NCBI RefSeq assembly: GCF_004135585.1
Contig: NZ_CP035501.1
Span: 1,351,001-1,415,000 of the forward strand
Length of the DNA stretch: 64,000 nt
Source of the DNA: Sphingosinicella sp. BN140058
Lineage (GTDB): Bacteria; Pseudomonadota; Alphaproteobacteria; Sphingomonadales; Sphingomonadaceae
Reading direction: 5' to 3'
Shown here: piece after piece, positions 47,601 through 54,461 of the stretch
How the letters are laid out: each line of letters begins with the position of its first letter
Numbering within the stretch: the first letter of the stretch is position 1
The notes under the pieces: model-generated
What the model was told of the DNA's origin: nothing
Database searches by the model: none
Seen by the model: the letters and a program-made list of their open reading frames with translations, nothing else
Position numbers and translations under genes: made by a program

Positions 47601-48400
47601 TCGGCGATCAATGGGATTCGGGGGACAGCGTCGACGGCGGCAGTGGCGACGACAGCCTCATCCTCGGCGGCGATTATTTCATGGCCTTCGGGAGCGGCCA
47701 GATTGCCGGCGTTGAGCGCTTGCGCCTGCTCAGCGGAAAGGGTGCCGACTTCGATTATCACCTCACCATGACTGACGGCAACGTCGCCGCAGGACAGCAG
47801 TTGCGCGTCGATGCATCCGAGTTGCTCGTCGGCGAGACTCTGTTCTTCGACGGCATGGCGGAGAGCGACGGCCGCTGGATCGTCTTGGGCGGCGGCGCCA
47901 ACGACATCATCCTCGGCGGCATGCTCGCCGACACGATTTCGGGTGGCGCCGGCGACGACACGATCTACGGCAAGCTGGGGCGCGACCAGATTACCGGCGG
48001 CCTCGGTGCCGACTTCCTGGTCGGCGGCAGCGACGGCGATGTCTTCGTCTACGGAGCAGCAGCGGAGTCTACCGGAACGAGCTTCGACACCTTCTCCCAT
48101 TTCGGATCCGGGATCGACCGGATCGACCTGCCGTTCACGGTGACAGCCTGGACCGGGCGCCTGACTGCGGGCGTGCTCAACTCCGCGACGTTCGACAGCG
48201 GGCTTGCCGCCGCCGTCGACGGCCCGTTGCAGGCGCATTCCGCCGTGCTGTTCACGCCGAATTCGGGAGACATGGCGGGCCGGGTGTTCGCTGTCGTCGA
48301 TGCCGACGGAGACGGGGCGTACCGGGCTGGGCAGGATTACGTGTTCGAATTCGCCATCATCCACATGCCGCTCGACGCGTCGACGGCGGTGTTCATCTGA
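38663..48400 (+). CDS. Giant RTX-type adhesin/secreted repeat protein
   Basis: 3245 residues from GTG 38663, just after GGGGGAAAGG; the frame is open to 38537 but the extra 42 residues lack a ribosome site. No signal peptide. It is built of about seven copies of a roughly 115-residue module ending in VEALIESLTYANxSDxPTxxRTLTL; two identical FG-GAP/VCBS blocks with DFDGDGDPDMVVGEA-type calcium loops; cadherin-like domains joined by VNDAP linkers; and two anchor-like modules (WNQS...GTLGWAIY...GTYWFALRE). The C-terminus (about 3075-3130) has a few RTX nonapeptides (GGAGDDTIYGKLG) and a beta-rich tail, the usual signal for type I secretion. No secretion genes are adjacent. Probably mediates surface or biofilm attachment. 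Confidence 0.9.
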   Translation: MTAPTLAGLASSVTFNEDAVNAAPALLDIDVALYDAENNLAGGTLTVTGLLAEDRIGVRHQGIAAGEFGVLGSDVSYGGVVIGTVSGGVGAAFTVALNGAATTAAVEALIENLTYANTSDAPTASRTLTLNVADADGADLRADGRMSFEALGGADSPFSGIDVGRIGKPEFVDFDGDGDPDMVVGEAFGSVLAYRNDGGVFTQLTGSDNPFSGITAGNLVTVAFGNFAGDGRPDLVIGDATGQLFAYRNDNGAFTQLTGAANPFNGYDIGAWSDPVFADYDGDGDVDLIIGSQTGEVFVSRRNGSTFAAPVTLGVPFPFSFPSSPAFLDFDGDGDQDLVVAFYDHVRTFRNDGAGAYTRVFDIPFRGLSGARLGITFADLDGDGDLDGIAGEDQGGIIFLENAGQSITVNVTPVNEAPVAQDDALTAREDVPTIFTAAQLVGNDTDVDGGALTIASVTAVSGGTPVLNADGSVTFTAAPDFNGTASFTYVVQDGRGGTDEGLVTVDVAAVNDAPKLTGFSPGATFDENAVNAAPALLDADVTFGDAEGNVAGGVLTVTGLLAEDIVGIRDQGAGAGQIGVSGSEVSYGGVVIGTVGGGAGTTLTVALNSAATVAAVEALIENLTYANTSDAPTASRTLTLSVADADGADLRADGRMSFEALGGADSPFSGIDVGRIGKPEFVDFDGDGDPDMVVGEAFGSVLAYRNDGGVFTQLTGSDNPFSGITAGNLVTVAFGNFAGDGRPDLVIGDATGQLFAYRNDNGAFTQLTGAANPFNGYDIGAWSDPVFADYDGDGDVDLIIGSQTGEVFVSRRNGSTFAAPVTLGVPFPFSFPSSPAFLDFDGDGDQDLVVAFYDHVRTFRNDGAGAYTRVFDIPFRGLSGARLGITFADLDGDGDLDGIAGEDQGGIIFLENAGQSITVNVTPVSDRPQTSDRTVTLVEDAAHTFSLADFAFADAEGNSFTRVALYDAPANGALWLDADGAGGAPAVRVQPAPGTPVMVATSIIAAGGLTFVPDANGNGAGYASFHFAVEDDGGTANGGSNLSLPHVITLDVEAVTEPPVNLIGSGTITLNEDASASIIGLAITDADPAGATFTVTLAVEHGSIAVMADVAGGVAAAGIVVGPAGSTTLTGTLTQINTTLAVADAVRYTPAADHFGADTLTMTTSDGEANDVDTRPIAVIAVNDAPSFVPGADIVIDEDSGFVSIPAWATSISAGPANEGGQGLSLSANVVAGGRLLSEAPSINVVTGKLTFALRPDVSGTISVDVVLSDDDGNGSHLSTPVHRLTITVTPVNDAPVHSLPTSRATVEGEAVTLIPLPHLDPPGIVVTDVDSAMLTTRVTVADGSLSVGPAGASAIISGDGTNDLLLSGTAEDVNRALYLVSYTPAAGVSGVRTITVTTSDGSLSDVDTVSVSIADVGIAPAGEDVTRSTLEDVPIVLGVEDFPFTDVEGQPLVAIRLASLPTAGTLRHADGILDHLDVDGDGVPDVDIRRFELRVGEEISRADLEAGRISYVPAANASGSTSFTFQVRDAGGPDFGEALDASPNTFTIEVAPVYDPPSLSGWGPEAGAAVWDQSALSTNVYADITGWTPANDFTLTLPQALTGFTVYLTESAGSTADDGVFGGFSGTLGWGLYTNTAGGEPGSLLYSGTDLSLIGTDTGVNSAYGGKDVYRFEGDFGQTIVLLTGTYWFGIRETRWGGDGADGSVVGWASATAMIGGPVKLVQAPYVPLGHDSAFALTGTAAIAFTEADVNTSPQLIDADVTFTAVEGNLDGAVLRLAGALAEDSIGVRHGGSGPGEIGVSGSTILYEGLAIGTLAGGAGTTLSITFGAGASAAAVEALIESLTYANSSDEPTPIRTLTLTFEDGAGHGLAAPAELVIGVTQSSDLPHLSGFAEATIVFAENAVNGTPRLIDARADFVGQEGGGKLVVSGLLAEDRIGILDGGLGAGVIGTQANRVYFGGGQIGTFTGGAGTPFVVTFNNSASSRAIEALIESLTYANASDAPTSGRTLQLDILDSDDVGLPAPVDIAITVTSENDAPVLGDWGGSAIAWNQSDFVRTNQFDITISQVANDFTLGAPTQLAGFSAWLADGQGNDNGIFDNFSGTLGWAIYSGTDHPETIVASGSVGSPVATDTGTQSWFGEDVFRFDGAFDAPVTLGAGTYWFALREGAWGDTSLDFTSIYWQDADSVAGHGYASFSDMAGAWVIDANDGAFTLTAIGPIGLVEGTIDPAGLLLDADITLSDPDGALGGGSMVVAGLMAGDRVAIRSQGSGAGEIGVAGSGVTYGGVLIGHFSGGNGSAFRVDLDPAATVVAVEALIESLTFANDSDTPAAQRILTLTVTDGGGAAATAGPITIEITAVNDAPTLQLSSSAPGAILAYTENDAAALIAPDALLADADSPDFAGGTLSVRFQANGTGADQLGIRHQGIGPGQIGVDAAASTIAFAGTVFATFSGGTNASDLVFNFDSDATAPAVQALIRSITFANNAEDPSGAPRTISFLINDSDGGTATAQAEATVNVTPVNDLPAGTDRGLTILEDTSRPLSAADFGFSDADGTFTGVTISAVTGGRIQVDTDHGGSGGFADVTMPQTIAIADLDGGWVRFVPETDGYGPAYSAITFSVIDEQGAADPSSNTLTFDVTPVNDAPLLTSAAPIVVAEQIAATLLGGVTVSDADLDKRNGGLGDYAGATFSVQRNGGANAEDVFSLASNGSFTVDGDQLKAGGRVFGTVSTGSSGTIEISFTSLETPATSALVDTVIQAIRYTNGSDTPPASVELAYGFADGAPGGGQGSGAAGLAARSISVAIDAINDAPINVAPISQGGSEDLDVVFSAARGNPITASDAEASTLTVTLAVTQGMLSLAETAALSFSAGDGTRDAAMTFSGTAAAINAALDGLVYRGTLNQNGAVTLTITTSDLGVAGSGGARSDQDAIVINLAPDGYLDGDSGDNDMVGTGNADMFLLHQGGHDHARGNGLNDRFYFGDQWDSGDSVDGGSGDDSLILGGDYFMAFGSGQIAGVERLRLLSGKGADFDYHLTMTDGNVAAGQQLRVDASELLVGETLFFDGMAESDGRWIVLGGGANDIILGGMLADTISGGAGDDTIYGKLGRDQITGGLGADFLVGGSDGDVFVYGAAAESTGTSFDTFSHFGSGIDRIDLPFTVTAWTGRLTAGVLNSATFDSGLAAAVDGPLQAHSAVLFTPNSGDMAGRVFAVVDADGDGAYRAGQDYVFEFAIIHMPLDASTAVFI
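39081..39894 (+). repeat. Perfect 814-bp direct repeat, copy 1 (inside adhesin gene)
   Basis: Identical to 40611-41424 at every base by direct comparison, offset exactly 1530 bp (510 codons, frame kept). It encodes the FG-GAP block. About 100 bp on the left side remain similar with scattered differences. Confidence 0.95.
40611..41424 (+). repeat. Perfect 814-bp direct repeat, copy 2 (inside adhesin gene)
   Basis: Second copy of the block at 39081-39894. After 41424 the copies diverge: the first continues into a cadherin-like domain (VNEAPVAQDD), the second into a different one (VSDRPQTSDR). Confidence 0.95.
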
Positions 48401-48420
48401 GGCTGACGTGGAGGGACGTG

Positions 48421-48448
48421 AGGGCTGGCGTCCGGAGACGCCAGCCCT
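48421..48448. terminator. Hairpin between adhesin and YdcH genes
   Basis: AGGGCTGGCGTC pairs perfectly with GACGCCAGCCCT around CGGA: a 12-bp stem with no T-run, 20 bp after the adhesin stop and 7 bp before the convergent small gene. Likely a shared 3' end structure. Confidence 0.65.
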
Positions 48449-48454
48449 GCCTGG

Positions 48455-48628
48455 TCAGCCGGCCGGACGCCGCGTCATCAAGGCGGCCAGACGATCCTTC
48501 ACCTGCAGCCGCAGCCGCTTCAAGCGAAGCAGCTTGAGGCTGTCGGGCAGGCGCCGACGCATTTCCTGGGTGATGGTGTCGTCGAGGCGGCGGTGAACGC
48601 TGGTCAGTCTGTAGATGGTGGAAGGCAT
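48455..48628 (-). CDS. YdcH/DUF465 family small protein
   Basis: 57 residues from ATG 48628 behind GGAGAG. The sequence HRRLDDTITQEMRRRLPDSLKLLRLKRLRLQVKDRLAAL is the DUF465 coiled-coil signature (xLKRxKLxLKDR). These are small basic helical proteins of unknown function, frequent in alphaproteobacteria. Last of three minus-strand genes between the adhesin and the HEFTH protein. Confidence 0.85.
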   Translation of the reverse strand: MPSTIYRLTSVHRRLDDTITQEMRRRLPDSLKLLRLKRLRLQVKDRLAALMTRRPAG

Positions 48629-48675
48629 GTTGCTCTCCGAATATCGGGAATGCCCGCGGGGCGGGCCGGATCTGC

Positions 48676-49197
48676 TCAGCCGTCGGAAGACGGCGGCGGC
48701 AGCCCCGGCGGCGCACGTGCCCGGTAGGAAGAGGGCCGGGCCTGCGCCGGACCCGATGGGGCCGCAGGTCTCGGCGTTGCTGCCGCGTCCGCACCGCCGC
48801 TCGGGAGCGAAGGTACGGCGCCGCTCGGCGGGACGAAGGGCTTCGCGTCCGGGCCCGCAAGCGCAGCAAGTCCCTGCCGGGAAGACGTGCGCAGGGCGAT
48901 CCCGCCTTTGCCCGACGCAACGGTGATCGAGGCGGCGGCCGGGCGGGCGGCGTTTGCGGCGGGTCGGGCGGTGAGTTGGGCGCCGAGCACGAAGCCCAGC
49001 ATCGTCATCACCGCAAGAATGTGGCGGACGCTGCGCGGCCGAGCGCGGTCGTCGTACGCCGCCTCGGCGGGCGGCAGAGGTGCTGATCCGCGGAGCGCCT
49101 CGGCTGACGCGGCGCGGCGACGCCGGCTCGACGTCAGCCCTCGATGCGCGGGTGCCCGCGGGCCGCGCACCCGCGGCGCGGACTTGAGTTCGTCCAT
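48676..49197 (-). CDS. Single-pass membrane protein, Ala/Pro-rich
   Basis: 173 residues. A basic cytoplasmic N-terminus (SSRRRRAASAEALRG) leads to one membrane segment (SVRHILAVMTMLGFVLGAQL), followed by an Ala/Pro/Ser-rich periplasmic tail without recognisable motifs. GAGG lies about 10 nt before the ATG at 49197. I do not recognise a family; the frame could be a chance opening in GC-rich DNA, but the positively charged N-terminus plus helix looks coherent. Confidence 0.5.
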   Translation of the reverse strand: MDELKSAPRVRGPRAPAHRGLTSSRRRRAASAEALRGSAPLPPAEAAYDDRARPRSVRHILAVMTMLGFVLGAQLTARPAANAARPAAASITVASGKGGIALRTSSRQGLAALAGPDAKPFVPPSGAVPSLPSGGADAAATPRPAAPSGPAQARPSSYRARAPPGLPPPSSDG

Positions 49198-49260
49198 CCT
49201 GTCTGATCCTCGGCAGCAGAGAGCGCGCTCCGGCGTCCCTGATTTGCAGGTGCAATCGGA

Positions 49261-49665
49261 TCAGAAGGCTGGCGGGGCGCGTGCTCCGAGGGGAAGATAG
49301 CCGGCCTGACGCAAGGCAGCTCCAAGCGGCCGTGCGGCAATCTGGGCGCGGCGTGCCAAACCGAAGGCGGCGATTCCGGCGAGGACGACGACAAGAAGTG
49401 CGATGCCGTCGGACGAGGCCACCCCGTCGGCATCATCGCCGTCACCGGAACCGGCACGCAGCCGTGCGGACTTCTGCAAGGAAAGGGGCGAAGCCGGTGC
49501 AAGCGAGACGTCGTCGGTGAAGGCGCTGAAGGCGGAGCGGGTCGTGCCGGATACGGGCCCCGGCAAAGGCCCAAATGCATGGGTGAAGATCGAGAGCAGA
49601 AGGAGCCACAGGGCGACTCCACTCACTCTTGGCCTCTCAGGCTCTACGATCGATGCACGCGGCAT
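49261..49665 (-). CDS. Two-helix membrane protein of unknown function
   Basis: 134 residues. First hydrophobic segment GVALWLLLLSIFTHAFG (possibly a signal peptide), a polar middle with DGDDADGVASSDG, a second membrane helix IALLVVVLAGIAAFGLARRA, and a basic C-terminus. No ribosome site of note before ATG 49665. Same direction as the next two minus genes (63 bp gap), possibly one unit. Divergent from the HEFTH-motif gene. Confidence 0.5.
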   Translation of the reverse strand: MPRASIVEPERPRVSGVALWLLLLSIFTHAFGPLPGPVSGTTRSAFSAFTDDVSLAPASPLSLQKSARLRAGSGDGDDADGVASSDGIALLVVVLAGIAAFGLARRAQIAARPLGAALRQAGYLPLGARAPPAF

Positions 49666-49813
49666 CCCTTCAACTTAGGATCACGGGGCTGGATGTGAAG
49701 GCCGCAATCGCCGGGAAGCAGAGGAAATCGGACCAGCCGATGGCCGCCTCATCGATTCGTTGATTGCCGGTAAAAGCTATCTGTTTCACCTGATTGGGAA
49801 AAGCGAGGAGCGG

Positions 49814-50824
49814 ATGATGTTGGCAATCGAGAACACCGGCGTCGGCACGGCATCGGGCGCAACCGCCGCGGGCGCGGCGCCGCCGCCGATTCCGACGGAC
49901 ACGCGCGGGCGGCCCGACGTCGACGCGCTTGGAATCGAGATTGCGGCCCTTGCGCAGACGGATGGCGGCGCGGCAGCCGCGCGCTACAGCCAGGCGGCGC
50001 AGGTCCTGACCCCCGTCGAGCAGGGCGAATTGTTGCGATCGATGCCCGCGACCGCGGCGTTCGGCGGATGGGACCTGCCCGGCATCCCCGATCTTCCAGG
50101 GCTGCCCTCGCTTCCGCTTCCGGACCTTCCCGGTCTGCCCGGCTTGCCGTCGATCCCCTTCCCCAACCTGCCGAGCCTGCCGGACATTCCGAACCCGATC
50201 GATCTGGCGCAGCGCGGTCTTCAGAGCCTGCGCGAAGCCGCCGACGCGATCGGCGACCAGCTCCGCACCCTGCCGCATGAGGCAGCCGATGCGCTCGCCG
50301 ACTCGATGCGGGGCGACCAGGCGCGCCCACTGACCGGTGCGGAGCGCAACGCGATCCGAGCGGCCTTCGGCGATGAGATCGATCTGGACGACGTCAGGAT
50401 CGTGGACGGCCCCGGCAAGTCTCCCGCGGCGCATGCCGCGTTCAAGGTGGGGGGCAATCCGGCGATCACGATCGGCAACACAATCTATCTCGACAAGGAC
50501 CATTATTCGGGTGATCTCGGCCAGCCCGGCGTCGAGCGCGAATTGCTGCTCCATGAATTCACCCATGTCGTTCAGTACGAACGGCTCGGCTACGGATCGT
50601 TTGCGGGGAAATATGCCAACGACCTGAAGGACCATGACTTCGATCGAAACGCGGTCTATCGCTACGACACGCGCGACACGCGCTTTGCGGACGAGACGAT
50701 CGAAGGACAGGCGGAGATGGTCGGCGATTATGCGCGCCTGCGCGGATCCTCCTTGCCGCAAGATCAAGCGACCTTGCGGGACCTGGAGAAGCGCCTGGAC
50801 GGCACGGGAATCTATGGTCTCTAG
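49814..50824 (+). CDS. Putative zinc metallopeptidase-like protein with HEFTH motif and Leu-Pro repeat
   Basis: 336 residues from ATG 49814 (or 49817), behind GAGGAG. Three parts: an N-terminal helical region with LGIEIAALAQTDGG and LTPVEQGELLRSM; a 42-residue low-complexity stretch of Leu-Pro steps (about 88-129, DLPGLPSLPLPDLPG style); and a C-terminal domain (about 165-336) with DDVRIVDGPGKSPAAHAAFKVG, GNTIYLDKDHY and LLLHEFTHVVQYERLGYGSF, where HEFTH at 247-251 is an HExxH zinc site. This C-terminal layout resembles the DUF4157 domain found in phage-tail-like contractile system cargos. No signal peptide. Coupled to the lipoprotein gene that overlaps its end. Confidence 0.7.
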   Translation: MMLAIENTGVGTASGATAAGAAPPPIPTDTRGRPDVDALGIEIAALAQTDGGAAAARYSQAAQVLTPVEQGELLRSMPATAAFGGWDLPGIPDLPGLPSLPLPDLPGLPGLPSIPFPNLPSLPDIPNPIDLAQRGLQSLREAADAIGDQLRTLPHEAADALADSMRGDQARPLTGAERNAIRAAFGDEIDLDDVRIVDGPGKSPAAHAAFKVGGNPAITIGNTIYLDKDHYSGDLGQPGVERELLLHEFTHVVQYERLGYGSFAGKYANDLKDHDFDRNAVYRYDTRDTRFADETIEGQAEMVGDYARLRGSSLPQDQATLRDLEKRLDGTGIYGL

Positions 50825-51200
50825 CGACGCACGGCGTTCTGCGCTCGCCGTCGCGGTGGCATTGCTGCTGTGCGGATGCCGTGAGGGCGCCGAGCTTCAC
50901 GTAGCCCAGGATATGCAAAGCGTCTCCTTCTCCCTGGAAAGGCGTGACGCTCCCGCCTGCATCGACAGCATCAGCGTCTACCCCTCCGCGCCCGACAGCG
51001 CCGCGCCGATATGGGACGCCAGCCGTGATCGAACTGCTGCTGGATGCGTCACCCGGCTTCGCTACGGAGAATTGCCCAACGGGTTCGGCGCGCGCACGGC
51101 CGCGGTCCCGCTGCAACCTGGCGCCTCGTACCGCGTGATGGCTTCCGGTGCCGGCTTCTCCGCGGCCGCCCAGTTCGCACGGAGCCTGCCCGAGGATTGA
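50814..51200 (+). CDS. Small lipoprotein coupled to the HEFTH protein
   Basis: 128 residues from ATG 50814, overlapping the preceding gene by 11 bp. Signal peptide and lipobox: RRSALAVAVALLLCGC, lipidated Cys at about residue 20 or 22. The mature part is beta-rich (ELHVAQDMQSVSFSLERRD, RVMASGAGFSAAAQF) with two further Cys. I recognise no family. The tight overlap suggests it works with the metallopeptidase-like protein, for instance as a periplasmic partner or inhibitor; that is inference. Confidence 0.75.
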   Translation: MVSSDARRSALAVAVALLLCGCREGAELHVAQDMQSVSFSLERRDAPACIDSISVYPSAPDSAAPIWDASRDRTAAGCVTRLRYGELPNGFGARTAAVPLQPGASYRVMASGAGFSAAAQFARSLPED

Positions 51201-51334
51201 AGAGTGGCGCCTGCCGGCCCCACTGTAATCGGTTGCGACCATGGTCGTATATGTCGGGGGGATCGCGATCCACTAAGACTATGCCGACAACGGCGCTGAC
51301 CAGAGATCATGCGCCATCAACAAAAAAGGGGCGG

Positions 51335-54300
51335 ATGATGGGGACTATCGCGCTTGATCGGCATTTTCGTGGTACCGCTATCAGTCTTGCGGCGCTGGCT
51401 GCATCGCTGAGCGTCACACCGGCGTTCGCGCAGGATGCGCCCGCCGATCCGCAGGCGGATGCCGCCGCACCTGCGAGCGACGAGGCCCAGGTCGCGCCGG
51501 CGGCGCGTTCGGCGGGACCGGACGACGAACGCGAAGTGATCATCACCGGCACCCGCATCCGCACCAGCGGCTTCACCGCGCCGACTCCGACAACGATGAT
51601 CGGCGAGGAGCAGATCACCGCCAACGCGCAACCGAACATCTTCAACACAATCGCGCAACTGCCCTCCCTGCAGGGCTCGACCGGTGCCGCCACCGGTACG
51701 TTCAGCACGTCCAGCGGCCAGCAGGGCCTCAGCTCCTTTTCGCTGCGCGGCCTCGGCACGATCCGTACCCTCACCCTGCTGGACGGGCAACGCGTCGTCG
51801 GTGCCAATGTCACCGGCGTGCCGGACATCAGCCTGTTCCCGCAACTGCTGATCAACCGGGTCGACGTGGTCAATGGCGGCGCCTCCGCCTCCTACGGCTC
51901 GGATGCGGTCGGCGGCGTCGTGAACTTCATCACCGACACCCGCTTCACCGGCTTCAAGGCGAACGTTCAGGGCGGCGTCACCCCTTATGGCGACGACGGG
52001 CAGGCGCTTGTCCAGGCGGCGTTCGGCAAGGCCTTCCTCGACGATCGCCTGCACCTGATCGTCAGCGGCGAATATGACCATGAGGCGGGCGTCGGCCCCG
52101 GCGACTTCGGCACCGATCTCGCCGGCCAGCGCGACTGGTATCGTGCGACCACCCTGCTCAACACCGGCGTGACCAACAACGGCCTGCCGCAGTTCAACTA
52201 TCGCGACTTCGCCCAGCCCTACCAATATGCCTTGTACGGGCTGATCAACAACGGGCCGCTGCAGGGCATCGCCTTCGATCGCGGCGGGACTCCGTTCGCC
52301 TTTAACTACGGATCGAACGGCCAGCCGCTGGGCAACGGCCGCGTCTCCAATTGCTATCCGGGCAACAGCTTCTGCATCGGCGGCGATCTGTCGGGGGCGC
52401 CGGGATCGGGCGCATCGCTCAAGTCGTCGCTGGAACGCGCGGTCGGCTTCGGCCGCCTCGGCTACGACTTCGCCGAGAACAACGAGATCTACGTCACCGT
52501 CAACGTCGCGCAGGTGAAGACGAGCAACCAGCCGAGCCCCGGCTACAACCGGCCCAACCTCACCGTACAATGCGCCAATCCATACCTGCCGCAGGTGATC
52601 CGGGATCGCTGCGCCACCGCCGGAATCACCTCGTTCAATTTCGGCACCAGCAACGGCAGCTTCCCGGACCCGAGAGTGTCGACCGACCGCCGCCAATATC
52701 GCTTCGTCGCCGGCCTCAAGGGCGTGTTCGGCCTCGCCGGTACAGATTGGAATTACGACGGCTATTACGAGCATGGGATCACCATCTCGGACATCGACGT
52801 CGACGACATCGTACTGCAGAACCGCTACGTCGCAGCGACCAACGCGATCAGCCTCAATGGCCAGATCGTCTGCGCCGATCCTGTCGCCCGCGCGGCAGGA
52901 TGCCAACCGATCAACATCTTCGGCGGCTTCACGCCCTCGGACGCGGCGCTCGCCTACGTCACGCCTGAAAATGGTCCGTTCCAGCACACCAAACTGACCC
53001 AGGACGTCGCCAGCCTCAATTTCTCCGGCGAGCCGCTCAACCTGTGGGCAGGCCCGCTGTCGGTGGCGTTCGGCGGCGAATATCGCCGCGAATTCTACCG
53101 CGTGAACGCGGATCCCTATGGCGCCGGCGTCACCCCACTCAGCCCGAACAGCGCCGAATATCCGGCGGATCCTCTGCTCAATGCGCCGCTCGGCAGCAAC
53201 TGGGCGGCCGGCAACTACAAGAATGGCCGCGGCAAATATGACGTGATCGAGGGTTTCCTCGAGCTCAACCTGCCGCTGGTCAACAGCGAGCAGCTCGGCC
53301 GCGCCAATCTGAACGGCGCGGCGCGCGTCACCCATTACAGCACCTCTGGAACGGTGTGGGCCTGGAAGGTCGGCGGCACCTGGGACACGCCGCTCGAAGG
53401 CATCCGCCTCCGCGCCGTGACCTCCCGCGACGTCCGTGCGCCCAATCTGTCGGAATTGTTCGCAGCGCCGACGGTGACGACCCTGCCCAACTTCAACGAT
53501 CCGTTCCGCAACGTCGCGGTGCAGGCCTTCCAGAACACGATCGGCAATCCGGACCTCAAGCCGGAGATCGCCCGCAACACCACGCTCGGCGTCGTATTGT
53601 CGCGGCCGGACTGGCTGCCGGGCCTCAGCCTCTCGGTCGATTATTACACGATCAAGCTGAACGGCGTGATCTCGACCTTGACGGCGGACCAGATCGTCCG
53701 CTTCTGCTTCGAGGGCAATCAGACCTTCTGCGGCGGCTTTGTGCTCGACAGCCCGGTTCAGGGCGGCAATTTCATCAATGTCCAGCCGTTCAACCTCGCC
53801 TCGTGGAAGACCAGCGGCTTCGACATCGAGGCGAGCTATCAATGGCAGCGGCCGCTTGGGCTGCCGGGCACCCTCACCCTCCGTGCGCTCGCCACCCACG
53901 TCCGCGAGTTCAAGGTCAATGCCGGTATCGCCGGAGTGGACGTCGTCGACCAGGCCGGCGCCAACACCGGCAACACGCCCGACTGGAAGCTGCTCGGCAT
54001 CCAGACCTACAGCACCGACAAGTTCAGCCTGACGGTTCAGGAACGCTGGTTCAGCGACGGCGTGTTCGGCAACCAATATGTGGTCTGCACGACCGGCTGT
54101 CCGGTCTCGACCGGCAACCATCCGACGATCGACTACAACAAGATGAAGGGCGCGCTCTACATCGACGTCGGCGGATCGGCGAAGGTCAGCGAGAATTTCG
54201 AAGCCTTCTTCAAGATCGACAATCTGTTCGACCGCGACCCCGAACCCTCACCGCAGACCAACACCGGCCTCGACGTCAACCCGGCGCTCTACGACACGCT

Positions 54301-54340
54301 GGGCCGCATCTACCGCGCCGGAGTTCGCCTGCGCTTCTGA
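51335..54340 (+). CDS. TonB-dependent outer-membrane receptor
   Basis: 1001 residues from ATG 51335 (AGGGG upstream). Signal peptide GTAISLAALAASLSVTPAFAQ, then an acidic linker and the TonB-box-like EREVIITGTRIR. Plug domain: FNTIAQLPSLQGSTG, SLRGLGTIRTLTLLDGQRVV, INRVDVVNGGASASYGSDAVGGVVNFIT. The remainder is the 22-strand barrel, ending in the expected Phe (RAGVRLRF). The ITGTRIR and DxxG-type repeats match the large oligosaccharide/peptide-type receptors abundant in sphingomonads. Substrate unknown. A CGACCATGGTCG palindrome (51236-51247) lies upstream and may be an operator. Confidence 0.93.
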   Translation: MMGTIALDRHFRGTAISLAALAASLSVTPAFAQDAPADPQADAAAPASDEAQVAPAARSAGPDDEREVIITGTRIRTSGFTAPTPTTMIGEEQITANAQPNIFNTIAQLPSLQGSTGAATGTFSTSSGQQGLSSFSLRGLGTIRTLTLLDGQRVVGANVTGVPDISLFPQLLINRVDVVNGGASASYGSDAVGGVVNFITDTRFTGFKANVQGGVTPYGDDGQALVQAAFGKAFLDDRLHLIVSGEYDHEAGVGPGDFGTDLAGQRDWYRATTLLNTGVTNNGLPQFNYRDFAQPYQYALYGLINNGPLQGIAFDRGGTPFAFNYGSNGQPLGNGRVSNCYPGNSFCIGGDLSGAPGSGASLKSSLERAVGFGRLGYDFAENNEIYVTVNVAQVKTSNQPSPGYNRPNLTVQCANPYLPQVIRDRCATAGITSFNFGTSNGSFPDPRVSTDRRQYRFVAGLKGVFGLAGTDWNYDGYYEHGITISDIDVDDIVLQNRYVAATNAISLNGQIVCADPVARAAGCQPINIFGGFTPSDAALAYVTPENGPFQHTKLTQDVASLNFSGEPLNLWAGPLSVAFGGEYRREFYRVNADPYGAGVTPLSPNSAEYPADPLLNAPLGSNWAAGNYKNGRGKYDVIEGFLELNLPLVNSEQLGRANLNGAARVTHYSTSGTVWAWKVGGTWDTPLEGIRLRAVTSRDVRAPNLSELFAAPTVTTLPNFNDPFRNVAVQAFQNTIGNPDLKPEIARNTTLGVVLSRPDWLPGLSLSVDYYTIKLNGVISTLTADQIVRFCFEGNQTFCGGFVLDSPVQGGNFINVQPFNLASWKTSGFDIEASYQWQRPLGLPGTLTLRALATHVREFKVNAGIAGVDVVDQAGANTGNTPDWKLLGIQTYSTDKFSLTVQERWFSDGVFGNQYVVCTTGCPVSTGNHPTIDYNKMKGALYIDVGGSAKVSENFEAFFKIDNLFDRDPEPSPQTNTGLDVNPALYDTLGRIYRAGVRLRF

Positions 54341-54375
54341 TCCACCGGGCTCTCCGCCTGGGCCGGCGAAGATGA

Positions 54376-54444
54376 GGAACGTGCAAGCCAGTGCCGCAGG
54401 GGGAGCGGCAGCACGTTCCGCACTCTTGGCCGGCCCGTTTTTTT
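54376..54444 (+). terminator. Structured region after the TonB receptor
   Basis: GGAACGTGC (54376-54384) pairs with GCACGTTCC (54411-54419), enclosing a second stem TGCCGC/GCGGCA. A run of seven T (54438-54444) follows within a smaller GCCCG/CGGGC hairpin. It probably terminates the receptor transcript and separates it from the convergent gene. Confidence 0.6.
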
Positions 54445-54461
54445 CGGGCGGCCCGCGGAGA

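Noticed and set aside
49670..50767. 365-codon minus-strand frame
   Set aside because: Antisense to the HEFTH-motif gene; no signal, domain or ribosome site.
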